A stretch of DNA of 64,000 bases from NCBI GenBank assembly GCA_964383845.1, contig CAYLIF010000006.1, forward strand, positions 1 to 64,000, in the 5' to 3' direction. Position 1 is the stretch's first letter, and each line of letters opens with the position of its first letter. Below are positions 51,495-60,601 of the stretch, in pieces. Made by a program: the position numbers and the translations under genes. This DNA comes from JAAZGD01 sp964383845 (GTDB lineage: Bacteria; Bacillota; Clostridia; Peptostreptococcales; Anaerovoracaceae). The notes under the pieces are model-generated. The model was not told the origin of the DNA and made no database searches. It worked only from the letters and a program-made list of their open reading frames with translations.

Positions 51495-52015
51495 TGAGTG
51501 AATCCATAGATTTCATTGTAAAAGAAATGGTTACTGGTAGTTTAACTACAGTGCTCAACCTTTTAAAGGTTTTGATACCATTAATGATTGTTATTCAAAT
51601 CCTAATGACTTACGGACTTATTGAAAAACTTGCCTCTAAGATGGAAGGTTTCGCGCGCCTTATGGGAGTGTCAAAGAATGCCATGTTTCCACTACTGGTA
51701 GGTTTTGTAATGGGGGTAAGCTACGGAGCAGGCACTTTACTGGAATTAAACAAAACCAATCCATTGTCAAAAAGAGATATGGCCTTAATTGGAATATTTA
51801 TATTTCTTTGCCACGGAGTTATCGAGACAGGATTGCTTTTTGGGGTTGCAGGGGCTTCAGTACTGGTTATAACTTTAGGGAGAACCTTAATTGCATTAAT
51901 AGTAACAATTATACTAGCTAGAACTCCCTTTATTAAAAAAATGGATGGCACTTTACCCATAACAAATGCTCCTCAGGCAGAAGAAGGATTGAAAGACCTT
52001 GCAACAAAGGAATAA
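51494..52015 (+). CDS. Gate-domain (nucleoside recognition) membrane protein, second of a pair
   Basis: This 173-residue partner of the preceding gene has helices at about residues 15-38, 55-75, 95-118 and 122-142. The conserved LLVGFVMGVSYGAGTLLEL near residue 66 matches the first half of the Gate family, with FLCHGVIETGLLFGV near 100. The soluble C-terminus ends APQAEEGLKDLATKE. Translation is coupled to the upstream gene. The pair resembles SpmA/SpmB in layout, but its short divided form suggests a general membrane function rather than a clear sporulation gene. Confidence 0.75.
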   Translation: MSESIDFIVKEMVTGSLTTVLNLLKVLIPLMIVIQILMTYGLIEKLASKMEGFARLMGVSKNAMFPLLVGFVMGVSYGAGTLLELNKTNPLSKRDMALIGIFIFLCHGVIETGLLFGVAGASVLVITLGRTLIALIVTIILARTPFIKKMDGTLPITNAPQAEEGLKDLATKE

Positions 52016-52020
52016 TCACG

Positions 52021-52066
52021 TTGCCAATGAAATGAGACAATGATATAATAAAAGGCGTTGTACGCC
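52021..52066 (+). promoter_or_regulatory. Promoter with extended -10 and 5-prime hairpin before the EF-G paralogue
   Basis: TTGCCA at 52021-52026, a 17-nt spacer and TATAAT at 52044-52049 preceded by TGn (extended -10). GGCG-TTGTA-CGCC at 52054-52066 lies at the predicted start, so the transcript would open with a 4-bp hairpin. The layout mirrors the promoter at 40453. Confidence 0.65.
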
Positions 52067-52095
52067 GTGAAAAAATATTTTTGGGAGGGCTTACT

Positions 52096-54036
52096 ATGAA
52101 AGGCTATAATAGCAAAACAATAAGAAACGTAGCACTGCTTGGGCACGGAGGCTGTGGAAAAACTGTTTTTTTAGAGGCAGCCTTATTGGATACTGGAGTA
52201 ATTAACAGACTTGGTAAAGTTGAAGACGGTAACACTGTTTCTGACTATGACAAGATGGAGATTGAAAAGGGTTACACTATTGGAGCTTCTTTAGTTCCCG
52301 TAGAATATAATAAATCCAAAATCAATTTCATAGACACTCCAGGCTTTTTCGATTTTGTTGGTGAAGTCTATTCGGCTTTTCGAGCAGTAGAAGCAGCCTT
52401 AATTTTAGTGGACGCATCCGCAGGCATTCAAGTTGGTACTGGAAAAGCTTGGAACCTATGTCGACAAAACAACATGCCTAGATTCTTTGTAATAACAAAA
52501 AGCGACAAAGAAAATGTGAATATCGATGAACTAACTGCAGCCTTAAAAGAAACATATGGAACGTCTGTTGTTACTCTTGGGGATAAAGAAGCAGTGAAAG
52601 AAGCAATAGCAGAAAACGATGAGGCTCTAATGGATAAATTCTTTGAGGGTGAGGAGTTTACAGAGGAAGAGTTTAATAATGGTCTTTTAAACGGGATCAA
52701 AGATGGTAACATTACCCCAGTACTGGTTACTTCTGCCCATGAAGGAAAGGGAATAAAAGAAGTGCTAGATGCGATCATTAAGTTTATACCCGAACCGGGT
52801 GATCATGCTCCATATCCAGCTAAAGATGTACATGGAGATGATATAGAGGTTCCCGTAGATCCTACTGGCAAACCTTCAGGCTTCGTCTTTAAAACTATTG
52901 CAGACCCATTCCTAGGGAAAATTAGCTTAATTAAAGTAATTTCAGGAGTTTTTCACCAAGGAATGGAATTATACAATCCAAGAACTCAAAAACCAGAAAA
53001 GATGGGAGCACTTTTCTTTCTTAGAGGTAAGAATCAAGGAGATGCTGGAGATGTAGTGGCTGGTGATATTGTTGCGGCAGCTAAATTGCAGCATACTCAA
53101 ACAGGGGATACTCTTTGTTTGAAAGCTGATATTGTTGAGTTCCCACCTATCGATTTCCCACAACCATCACTATTTATCGCTGTAGAACCAAAAGAAAAAG
53201 GGGACGACGAAAAAGTTTCATCAGGACTCAACAAATTAATGGAAGAAGATCCTTCTTTTGTATTAGAAAGAAACACTGAAACTCATCAAACACTTTTGGG
53301 TGGACAAGGTGAGCAACAGCTAAACATTATTACCTCTAAATTAAAAGATAAATTTGGTGTTGAAGTAAACGTTCTTCCCCAAAAGATCGCTTATAGGGAA
53401 ACTATTAAGGGTACTTCAGACGTACAGGGAAAACATAAAAAGCAATCAGGTGGAGCAGGACAATATGGAGATGTTCACATTCGATTCTCTCCTGGAACTG
53501 AAGAGTTTGAGTTTAGTGAAGAGCTTTTCGGAGGATCCGTTCCCAAGAATTATGTGCCTGCTGTTGAAAAGGGTCTAAGAGAATCTCTAGACAAAGGGCC
53601 ATTAGCAGGATGTAAGGTTGTAAACATAAAGGCTGTTTTATATGACGGTTCTTACCATGATGTAGACTCTAATGAAATGGCATTTAAGCTAGCGGCAGCA
53701 TTGGCTTTCCGAAAGGGTATAGTTGAAGCAAAGCCCTGCTTGTTGGAGCCAATAATGTACCTAGAGGTTTTAGTCCCTGACGAGAACATGGGAGATGTTA
53801 TGGGAGATATGAATAAGAGAAGAGGTAAAATCCTTGGCATGGAGCCACAACTTAGTGGAGAGCAAAAACTAATGGCAGAGGCTCCTCAACAAGAGTTATT
53901 CGATTATTCCGTAACCCTTCGTTCAATGACCCAAGCTAGAGGATCATTTACAATGAGGTTTGAGCGATATGAAGAAGTACCTTCTCATTTAGCTGAAAAG
54001 ATTATTGCTGAACACAAAAGCGAAGAAGAGGTATAA
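52096..54036 (+). CDS. Elongation factor G-like GTPase (EF-G paralogue)
   Basis: This 646-residue translational GTPase is related to EF-G. G1 is GHGGCGKT near residue 17, where classical EF-G has AHIDAGKTT, and switch-region DTPGFFDFVGEV and NKxD-like TKSDKEN motifs are recognisable. Domains II-V follow, including the IRFSPGTEEFEFSEELFGGSVP domain-IV region (in part) and the C-terminal MTQARGSFTMRFERYEEVP signature. The unusual G1 and missing segments place it with the EF-G-like paralogues of clostridia, not the housekeeping fusA. GGGAGGG precedes the ATG at 52096. Its role is unclear. Confidence 0.87.
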   Translation: MKGYNSKTIRNVALLGHGGCGKTVFLEAALLDTGVINRLGKVEDGNTVSDYDKMEIEKGYTIGASLVPVEYNKSKINFIDTPGFFDFVGEVYSAFRAVEAALILVDASAGIQVGTGKAWNLCRQNNMPRFFVITKSDKENVNIDELTAALKETYGTSVVTLGDKEAVKEAIAENDEALMDKFFEGEEFTEEEFNNGLLNGIKDGNITPVLVTSAHEGKGIKEVLDAIIKFIPEPGDHAPYPAKDVHGDDIEVPVDPTGKPSGFVFKTIADPFLGKISLIKVISGVFHQGMELYNPRTQKPEKMGALFFLRGKNQGDAGDVVAGDIVAAAKLQHTQTGDTLCLKADIVEFPPIDFPQPSLFIAVEPKEKGDDEKVSSGLNKLMEEDPSFVLERNTETHQTLLGGQGEQQLNIITSKLKDKFGVEVNVLPQKIAYRETIKGTSDVQGKHKKQSGGAGQYGDVHIRFSPGTEEFEFSEELFGGSVPKNYVPAVEKGLRESLDKGPLAGCKVVNIKAVLYDGSYHDVDSNEMAFKLAAALAFRKGIVEAKPCLLEPIMYLEVLVPDENMGDVMGDMNKRRGKILGMEPQLSGEQKLMAEAPQQELFDYSVTLRSMTQARGSFTMRFERYEEVPSHLAEKIIAEHKSEEEV

Positions 54037-54097
54037 TTAAATAAAGAAAAAATTTATTATGCCATAAAACCTGTATTTAGAAACTATAAAATCAAAG

Positions 54098-54137
54098 AAC
54101 GGCGGTATTTTGGAGTATAGCCAACCGCCGTTTTCTT
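54098..54137 (+). terminator. Intrinsic terminator after the EF-G paralogue
   Basis: AACGGCGGT (54098-54106) pairs with ACCGCCGTT (54124-54132), a 9-bp GC-rich stem, followed by TTCTTGTTTT. Confidence 0.85.
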
Positions 54138-54174
54138 GTTTTACAACATAAAATCATAATATATGGGCGAATTG

Positions 54175-54224
54175 TTGTGAAAAATCACAAAAAATATTGA
54201 CTTTATTTGTTAATTCTATATAAT
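54175..54224 (+). promoter_or_regulatory. ilv operon promoter with upstream palindrome
   Basis: TTGACT at 54197-54202, a 16-nt spacer and TATAAT at 54219-54224 give a start near 54231, only about 28 nt before ilvB. There is therefore no room for a T-box or leader-peptide attenuator. A perfect palindrome TTGTGA-AAAA-TCACAA lies at 54175-54190, just upstream of the -35 box, at a place where an activator (CRP/Fnr- or Rex-like spacing) could bind. The binding protein is unknown. Confidence 0.65.
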
Positions 54225-54259
54225 AAGCAATATATTTAGGAAGGAAGGGGATATAATTC

Positions 54260-55924
54260 ATGAAAATAACTGGCGCAGAAATCGTAATGGAGGTGCTTCT
54301 TGATCAAGGAGTGGATACCGTCTTTGGATATCCTGGTGGAGCAGCCCTTTTTACTTACGATGCACTTTATAAATACCGAGAACAAATTCACCATGTTTTG
54401 ACTGCTCACGAGCAAGGCGCTTCTCATGCCGCTGACGGATACGCAAGATCCACTGGCAAGACAGGAGTGGTTTTTGCAACAAGTGGACCTGGAGCAACTA
54501 ACCTTGTAACAGGAATAGCCACAGCATATATGGATAGTGTCCCAATGGTTGCAATCACTGCAAATGCACCATCATCATTAATTGGACGAGATGCATTCCA
54601 GGAGATATACATTACTGGTATCACTATGTCCATAACAAAACACAATTTCTTGGTTAGTAAGATAGAAGATTTAGAAGACTCTTTACGTCAGGCATTTCGT
54701 ATAGCGAATTCAGGACGAAAAGGACCTGTTTTAGTAGATATTACCAAAGACGTAACAGCAGCACTTTATGATTATGAAAGTAAGGGCCCTGTTGAAATAC
54801 CAGAACTTCCAAACAACGTAAGCCAAGAAGTTATTGAAGAAGTAGCTAGCATGATAAATAAGTCGGAAAGACCAGTATTATATATTGGTGGCGGCTCTGC
54901 TGCATCAGGAGCTTCAGAAGAGATTCTGGCACTTATTAACCGGGGGGATATTCCGGCAACACATACAATGATGGCTGCAGGCATTGTGGGATATGAAAAC
55001 CCTATGAACCTTGGAATGCTTGGTATGCATGGATCTGTAGCTGCCAATAAAAGCATTGATAAGTCCGATTTAGTCCTAGCTCTTGGCACTAGATTTAGCG
55101 ATAGAGTTGCTCTTAATCCTGAGAAATTCGCCCAAGACGCTACTATAGTTCAAGTAGATGTAGATAGAAGTGAAATCAACAAAAATGTTATGGTTGATTT
55201 GGCTGTAATTAGTGATGTTAAACACTTCTTACAAAAACTGCTACCTCTAATCGAAGAGAAGAAAAGAGAAGCGTGGACAGTAAGAATCTCTAAATGGAGA
55301 GAAAAATTAGCCATGCCGGATAAACAAAATGGATATTTATGCCCCGACCAACTGATAAATACTATTTGTAATTTAACAGACAAAGAAACTATTTATGTAA
55401 CTGATGTAGGACAACACCAGATGTGGGCTGCGCAATATGTTCAACACTATAATACCAAAGCATTCCTAACTAGTGGGGGGCTTGGAACAATGGGATATGG
55501 CTATGGTGCTGCCATTGGAGCTCAAATGGGAAACCCGGATAAAAGAGTTATTCATTTAACTGGAGACGGATCATTTCATATGAACATGAACGAAGCGTGT
55601 ACTGCTGTTAGCAACAAACTACCTATTATTACTGTTATTTTTGACAATCGTGTTTTAGGTATGGTATATCAATGGCAGAACAGCTTTTACGAAGGCCGTT
55701 ATTCCCAAACTATGCCAGAACGAGCCACCAATTTTGCTAAAGTTGCCGAAGGATTTGGCGCAAAAGGCTATCGTGTTGATACAATGAAAGATTTTGAGCG
55801 AGTATATAAGGAAGCTTTAAAAGAAGCTGGACCTGTGTGGATTGATTGTGCTATCGATCGCTGTGAAAGGGTTTTACCCATGATTCCTAATGGAGGAACA
55901 GTGGAAGATATTATAATGGACTAA
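54260..55924 (+). CDS. ilvB: Acetolactate synthase, large subunit
   Basis: This is a ThDP- and FAD-dependent enzyme of branched-chain amino-acid synthesis. The activating Glu is in LTAHEQGASHAADGYARS near residue 48. The ThDP motif runs GDGSFHMNMNEACTAVSNK near 434, with DNRVLGMVYQWQ following. The central FAD-binding domain contains MLGMHGSVAANKSID. At 554 residues it has normal length. GGAAGGGG lies upstream of the ATG. The downstream ilvN, ilvC and ilvD complete the pathway to keto acids. Confidence 0.95.
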   Translation: MKITGAEIVMEVLLDQGVDTVFGYPGGAALFTYDALYKYREQIHHVLTAHEQGASHAADGYARSTGKTGVVFATSGPGATNLVTGIATAYMDSVPMVAITANAPSSLIGRDAFQEIYITGITMSITKHNFLVSKIEDLEDSLRQAFRIANSGRKGPVLVDITKDVTAALYDYESKGPVEIPELPNNVSQEVIEEVASMINKSERPVLYIGGGSAASGASEEILALINRGDIPATHTMMAAGIVGYENPMNLGMLGMHGSVAANKSIDKSDLVLALGTRFSDRVALNPEKFAQDATIVQVDVDRSEINKNVMVDLAVISDVKHFLQKLLPLIEEKKREAWTVRISKWREKLAMPDKQNGYLCPDQLINTICNLTDKETIYVTDVGQHQMWAAQYVQHYNTKAFLTSGGLGTMGYGYGAAIGAQMGNPDKRVIHLTGDGSFHMNMNEACTAVSNKLPIITVIFDNRVLGMVYQWQNSFYEGRYSQTMPERATNFAKVAEGFGAKGYRVDTMKDFERVYKEALKEAGPVWIDCAIDRCERVLPMIPNGGTVEDIIMD

Positions 55925-55943
55925 GGGAGGAAGGATTAAAGTA

Positions 55944-56489
55944 ATGAGAGACAAAGTGAAACCGCTAAAAGTGGAAAAGCAGGTTATCACCATGTTGGTG
56001 GACGATCAACCCAATGTAGTGGCTCGAATTTCTAGCCTGTTTGGAAGAAGAAATTTCAATATAAATACACTTTCCGCATCAGAAACAAATATACCTGGTA
56101 TAACTCGAATCACTGCAGTGGTAAGCGGAGACGATGAGAATGCCCTATGGCAAATTATTACTCAGGTTGAGAAGTTGGAAATTGTCAGGAATGCCTATGT
56201 TTTGAATATGGACAATACATTATATAGAGAACTGCTACTTCTTAAAGTGAGTGCAGAAAAAGAAACTCGAACCCACATTCGTGAGATTGTGGATATTTAT
56301 AGAGCTAAGATCATTGATCTTTCAAAAAGTAGTATGGTAATAGAATTGACCGGATCTCCCAACAAGCTTGATGGGTTTATGAATATGATGAACTGCTATG
56401 ACATCATTGAGGTTAGCAGGACCGGGGTAACAGGAATCGAAAAAGGAAACGTTGATGCAGAAAAGGAGCGGGAATTAAATGGTAAATAA
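55944..56489 (+). CDS. ilvN: Acetolactate synthase, small (regulatory) subunit
   Basis: This is the 181-residue regulatory partner of IlvB. The N-terminal ACT domain (VDDQPNVVARISSLFGRRNF, INTLSASETNIPGITRI) is the valine-sensing module, and a C-terminal domain (LLLKVSAEKETRTHIREIVD, NKLDGFMNMMNCYDIIEVSRTG in parts) follows. AGGGAGG precedes the ATG. Its end overlaps ilvC by 11 nt. Feedback by a branched-chain amino acid is expected from the family. Confidence 0.93.
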   Translation: MRDKVKPLKVEKQVITMLVDDQPNVVARISSLFGRRNFNINTLSASETNIPGITRITAVVSGDDENALWQIITQVEKLEIVRNAYVLNMDNTLYRELLLLKVSAEKETRTHIREIVDIYRAKIIDLSKSSMVIELTGSPNKLDGFMNMMNCYDIIEVSRTGVTGIEKGNVDAEKERELNGK

Positions 56490-57474
56490 GTATTATGATG
56501 TAGATTGTAATTTGGGGTTATTAGACGGCAAAACTGTAGCCATTATGGGATATGGTAGCCAGGGGCATGCCCATGCACTAAACCTTAAAGAAAGTGGTGT
56601 AAACGTTATTGTTGGGCTAAGAACTGATTCTAAATCCGCAGCCCAAGCAAAGGAAGCGGGACTGAAGGTTGTTGATGTAGAAGAGGCTGCGGAACAAGGT
56701 GATGTTGTTATGATGCTAGTTCCTGATGAAGTTGCAGGTAAGATATATAACTCACAAGTTGCTAAACACATGAAGGAAGGCAATGTATTAATGTTTGCCC
56801 ATGGTTTTAACATTCATTATCATCAAATACAACCTGCTGAAAATATTGATGTAATAATGGTAGCACCAAAAGGCCCTGGACATACTGTAAGAACCCAGTA
56901 TTTGGAAGGAAAAGGTGTTCCCAGCCTTATAGCTGTTTTTCAAGACTACTCAGGGAAAGCCAAAGATTTTGCCTTGGCTTACGCTTCAGGAATAGGTGCG
57001 GGAAGAGCGGGAATATTAGAAACTACATTTAAAGAAGAAACAGAAACAGATCTCTTTGGAGAACAAGCAGTTTTATGTGGTGGAGTTACAGAGCTGATGA
57101 AAGCAGGTTTCGATACTCTTGTGGAAGCTGGGTATTCTCCTGAGATGGCATACTTTGAATGTGTTCACGAAATGAAATTAATTGTGGATCTTATTAATAG
57201 CGGCGGTTTTGATCAAATGAGATATTCTATTTCTAACACAGCAGAATATGGTGACTATAGATCAGGGACTAGAATAATTACTGAAGATACTAGAAAAGAA
57301 ATGAAAAAAGTTCTTCATGAAATACAAGACGGCACCTTTGCCAGTGAGTTCATACAGGAATTTAATGCCGGTGGACAAGCTAGATTTTTAGCAACAAGGC
57401 GTAAAGAAGCTTCCCATCTACTTTGCAAGGTTGGAAAAGAACTTAGAGATATGATGAGCTGGCTTAAGAAATAA
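56479..57474 (+). CDS. ilvC: Ketol-acid reductoisomerase
   Basis: This NADPH-dependent enzyme isomerises and reduces acetolactate. The Rossmann motif is GYGSQGHAHALNL near residue 25, the conserved APKGPGHTVR is near 131, and the acidic Mg-binding block TFKEETETDLFGEQAVLCGG is near 185. The C-terminal knotted domain ends KELRDMMSWLKK. At 331 residues it is a class I (short) enzyme. AAAGGAGCG precedes the ATG inside the end of ilvN. Confidence 0.96.
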   Translation: MVNKYYDVDCNLGLLDGKTVAIMGYGSQGHAHALNLKESGVNVIVGLRTDSKSAAQAKEAGLKVVDVEEAAEQGDVVMMLVPDEVAGKIYNSQVAKHMKEGNVLMFAHGFNIHYHQIQPAENIDVIMVAPKGPGHTVRTQYLEGKGVPSLIAVFQDYSGKAKDFALAYASGIGAGRAGILETTFKEETETDLFGEQAVLCGGVTELMKAGFDTLVEAGYSPEMAYFECVHEMKLIVDLINSGGFDQMRYSISNTAEYGDYRSGTRIITEDTRKEMKKVLHEIQDGTFASEFIQEFNAGGQARFLATRRKEASHLLCKVGKELRDMMSWLKK

Positions 57475-57511
57475 GCAATAGAATAAATGTTGGTGAAAAA
57501 GGGGTGGAGGA

Positions 57512-59173
57512 ATGAGAAGAAGTGATCAAGTAACACAAGGCATTGAACGGGCGCCTATGAGAAGTTTGTTCTATGCCATGGGATACACAAAGGAGGAGCT
57601 AAATCGACCCTTAGTAGGGGTTGTTTCCGCCTATAGCGAGATTGTTCCAGGCCATGTACATCTTGAAAAGGTAGCTGATGCTGTAATGACAGGAGTAAGA
57701 ATGGCTGGAGGGACCCCTATTCTGATGCCAGCAATTGGAGTTTGTGATGGTATTGCCATGGGTCATGGGGGAATGAAATACAGTCTGCCAAGCCGTGAAT
57801 TAATTGCGGATAGTGTAGAAACCATGATCATGGCTCATTGCTTAGATGGGGTAGTATTGGTTCCTAGTTGCGATAAGATTGTACCTGGAATGGTTATGGC
57901 AGCAGTTAGAATGAATATACCGGCCTTGGTGTGCTCTGGTGGGCCTATGCTTGCCGGCTTGGTAGACGGAGAAGAGGTTAGCTTATCCAAGATATTCGAG
58001 GCGGTAGGTGCCAGAAAAGCAGGTCTTATTGATGATGAAAAAATGGAAGAGTACGAACAAGGGGTTTGCCCAGGCTGTGGATCTTGTGCTGGCATGTACA
58101 CTGCAAATAGCATGAACTGTCTTTGCGAGGCTATAGGGATTGCGCTTCCTGGAAACGGTACTATTCCTGCTGTCCATAATGGCAGAATAAGATTGGCCAA
58201 ACAATCAGGTCATGCAATTATGGGACTTATTGAAAAAGATATAAAGGCTCGAGATATTATAAATGAAGGATCATTACAAAATGGATTGGCTTGTGATATG
58301 GCTTTAGGGTGTTCAACCAACAGTGTTCTTCATTTACTTGCAATTGCCAATGAAGGCTGCTGCCCATTGAGTTTGGAGATGTTCAATGAGTTTAGCGGTA
58401 GGGTTCCAAATCTTTGTCACTTGGCTCCTGTAGGACCTACTCATATTCAGGACCTAAATACAGCAGGGGGTATTCAAGCAGTATTAGCTGAACTAAACAA
58501 AAAAGGTCATATAAACAAAGAGGCCCTTACTGTTACAGGTAAAACTGTGGGAGAAAATATCGCATCTGCCAAAGTAAAAAACCATGATATTATAAGGCCC
58601 ATTGAAGACCCTTACAGTGAAACTGGTGGGATTGCAGTCCTCTGGGGAAATATAGCAAAAGATGGGGCAGTTGTAAAACGCAGTGCAGTTGCACCTGAGA
58701 TGCTGATTCATACTGGACCTGCAAGAGTATTTGATGATGAAGAAGGGGCTATCAATGCCATATATGAAGGTAAAATAAAAGCTGGAGATGTTGTGGTAAT
58801 TAGATTCGAAGGGCCCAAAGGCGGTCCAGGCATGCGAGAAATGCTTAACCCAACTAGCGCCTTAGCGGGAATGGGGTTAGATAAATCGGTTGCTTTAATT
58901 ACTGATGGCCGCTTTAGTGGAGCTAGCCGTGGAGCAGCAATAGGTCATGTAAGTCCAGAGGCAGCCCAAGCTGGTGAAATAGGATTTATCAAGGAAGGGG
59001 AACAAATTACCATTGATATTCCTGGGGCCAAACTCCATGTTGATGTCTCTGAAGAAGAGATGGAAGCAAGAAGAAAAGCTTTTGTTTGTCCTGAGCCAAG
59101 AGTTAAAACTGGATGGCTTAGCCGATACGCAAAAATGGTAACAGACGCATCCAACGGGGCAGTTTTAAAATAG
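57512..59173 (+). CDS. ilvD: Dihydroxy-acid dehydratase
   Basis: This Fe-S dehydratase makes the branched 2-keto acids. The cluster Cys residues appear in GVCDGIAMGHGGMKYSLPSR near residue 72, in VLVPSCDKIVPGMVMA near 113 and in CPGCGSCAGMYTANSMNCLC near 185. The C-terminal active-site stretch is ALITDGRFSGASRGAAIGHV near 464. Its 553 residues are standard. GGGGTGGAGG lies before the ATG. It is the last ilv gene here; leuABCD and ilvE are not in the window. Confidence 0.96.
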   Translation: MRRSDQVTQGIERAPMRSLFYAMGYTKEELNRPLVGVVSAYSEIVPGHVHLEKVADAVMTGVRMAGGTPILMPAIGVCDGIAMGHGGMKYSLPSRELIADSVETMIMAHCLDGVVLVPSCDKIVPGMVMAAVRMNIPALVCSGGPMLAGLVDGEEVSLSKIFEAVGARKAGLIDDEKMEEYEQGVCPGCGSCAGMYTANSMNCLCEAIGIALPGNGTIPAVHNGRIRLAKQSGHAIMGLIEKDIKARDIINEGSLQNGLACDMALGCSTNSVLHLLAIANEGCCPLSLEMFNEFSGRVPNLCHLAPVGPTHIQDLNTAGGIQAVLAELNKKGHINKEALTVTGKTVGENIASAKVKNHDIIRPIEDPYSETGGIAVLWGNIAKDGAVVKRSAVAPEMLIHTGPARVFDDEEGAINAIYEGKIKAGDVVVIRFEGPKGGPGMREMLNPTSALAGMGLDKSVALITDGRFSGASRGAAIGHVSPEAAQAGEIGFIKEGEQITIDIPGAKLHVDVSEEEMEARRKAFVCPEPRVKTGWLSRYAKMVTDASNGAVLK

Positions 59174-59197
59174 CTAAATATACTTGTTGAGAGGTAA

Positions 59198-59234
59198 AAA
59201 AAGGGCTGTCAGTTTATTCTGATAGCCCTTTTTC
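59198..59234. terminator. Bidirectional terminator between ilvD and the DUF815 gene
   Basis: AAAAAGGGCT-G-TCAG and CTGA-T-AGCCCTTTTT form a near-perfect stem around TTTATT. T-runs on both strands serve both convergent genes; the DUF815 stop codon lies inside the stem. Confidence 0.85.
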
Positions 59235-60401
59235 TAATTGTACGAATTGCTTGGCTGCTCTAGGGCTTCTACCACCGTTTCGAATAGCGTATGCTTCAGC
59301 TTTTGTAAGCAATGCTGTTTCATCAAGGAATAGCTCTAATTCATTTGCATATTCTTTGACTATTTTATGGTAGAGCTCTCTGTCTGGCATTTGATAGGTT
59401 ATAGTGAGGCCAAATCTCGCGGCTAAACCCATAGTCTCCTGAATGGTGTCATTTTCATTTAGGCTCCCTTGTCGATCTTCCGTGGTTTCTTTTATCAAGT
59501 GTCTCCTATTTGATGTGGCGTAGATAACGGTATTCCTATTTTGTGTTGATGCGCTGCCTTCAAGAACACTTTTAAGAGCAGAAAAATTCTCATCATGTTG
59601 GGTAAATGTTAGGTCATCAACAAATATTATGAATTTCAATGGATTATCATTAAGTTCCTGCATCAATTTAGGGATAAGGTAGAGATTTATTTTCTTGATT
59701 TCTACTAGACGAAGCCCCATTTCATAATATTCATTAGCAAGGGCTTTTATAGTAGAGCTTTTCCCTGTGCCTGCATCACCATACAGCAAAGCGTTACTGG
59801 CGCTATTCCCTCCTAACAAGGACAGGGTATTTGCGACCAAAGACCTTTGCTCTTGTTTATAGCCAAGCAATGAACTCAGTTTTTGAGGATCGGGATTTAA
59901 TACTGGACTAAGACCTTTTTCATCAAAAGTAAACATAGGATGCTTGGCAAATATTCCATATCCTTGCTTGGGCAACATTAGCACCTTGCTGCGATAAAGA
60001 TTTTTAAAATCCTTGGCCTTGGATGAATAAACAGGTAGAGGCTTTGAATAAGGAGACAAGGTCTGTATGGATTTTATAATTTCCCCTGGAGAAATGGCAC
60101 TTATTTCCGTAAATAATTGAAGTTCTCCCTCAAGGCAGCTAATAATTGATGGATTTTTCCTTGATACTTCCTTTTTAATGAATATATTTTCGGAGTCCAT
60201 AACAATCCTCAAAAGATAATCGCTGAAATCTCCTCCCTCTTCATAAAGCTTCGAAAGAAAAGCACTGTAACTTGGTGCTGGATCATCGCCTTTTATTAAA
60301 TTTTCCAATAGTTTTTGCCATGAAATTATTATGGGATCTTGTAAAAGCTCTCGAAAAATGACCAAACAATTTAATTTGCCATATATATTTTTAATTTCCA
60401 T
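59214..60401 (-). CDS. DUF815-family AAA+ ATPase
   Basis: This 395-residue protein has an all-helical N-terminal region of about 160 residues, followed by an AAA+ ATPase domain. Walker A is YGDAGTGKSSTIKALANEY near residue 206, Walker B is KFIIFVDDLTF near 250 and sensor 1 is NTVIYATSNRRHL near 290. The pattern and length match DUF815 (YbbA/RavA-unrelated) ATPases, whose cellular role is not known. The gene stands alone on the minus strand, without an obvious partner. Confidence 0.85.
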   Translation of the reverse strand: MEIKNIYGKLNCLVIFRELLQDPIIISWQKLLENLIKGDDPAPSYSAFLSKLYEEGGDFSDYLLRIVMDSENIFIKKEVSRKNPSIISCLEGELQLFTEISAISPGEIIKSIQTLSPYSKPLPVYSSKAKDFKNLYRSKVLMLPKQGYGIFAKHPMFTFDEKGLSPVLNPDPQKLSSLLGYKQEQRSLVANTLSLLGGNSASNALLYGDAGTGKSSTIKALANEYYEMGLRLVEIKKINLYLIPKLMQELNDNPLKFIIFVDDLTFTQHDENFSALKSVLEGSASTQNRNTVIYATSNRRHLIKETTEDRQGSLNENDTIQETMGLAARFGLTITYQMPDRELYHKIVKEYANELELFLDETALLTKAEAYAIRNGGRSPRAAKQFVQLEKGLSE

Positions 60402-60601
60402 TACTACCTTCCTTATTATTATAATTTATTAAAATCAATTTGGATTATCCACAAGGCCTATTCTAACACAATACAGTTAAGTAGTGAATACCGATACTTG
60501 CATTCTATTCTCAGTCTACATCAAATATGGTACAATAAGTATATAAATCCTCACTAAAAAGACACAGACAAAAGGTAAAGTATTATTAGAGGTGAACAAA
60601 T
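60402..60601. other. Divergent intergenic region between DUF815 gene and two-component system
   Basis: This AT-rich 200-bp gap holds promoters for both neighbours. A -10-like TACAAT lies near 60531 before the response regulator, whose AGAGGTG site precedes its ATG. I see no strong -35 box, hairpin or open frame in it. Confidence 0.35.

Noticed and set aside
54138..54259. T-box or leader-peptide attenuator upstream of ilvB
   Set aside because: The promoter lies only about 28 nt before the start codon, leaving no room, and no T-box consensus is present.
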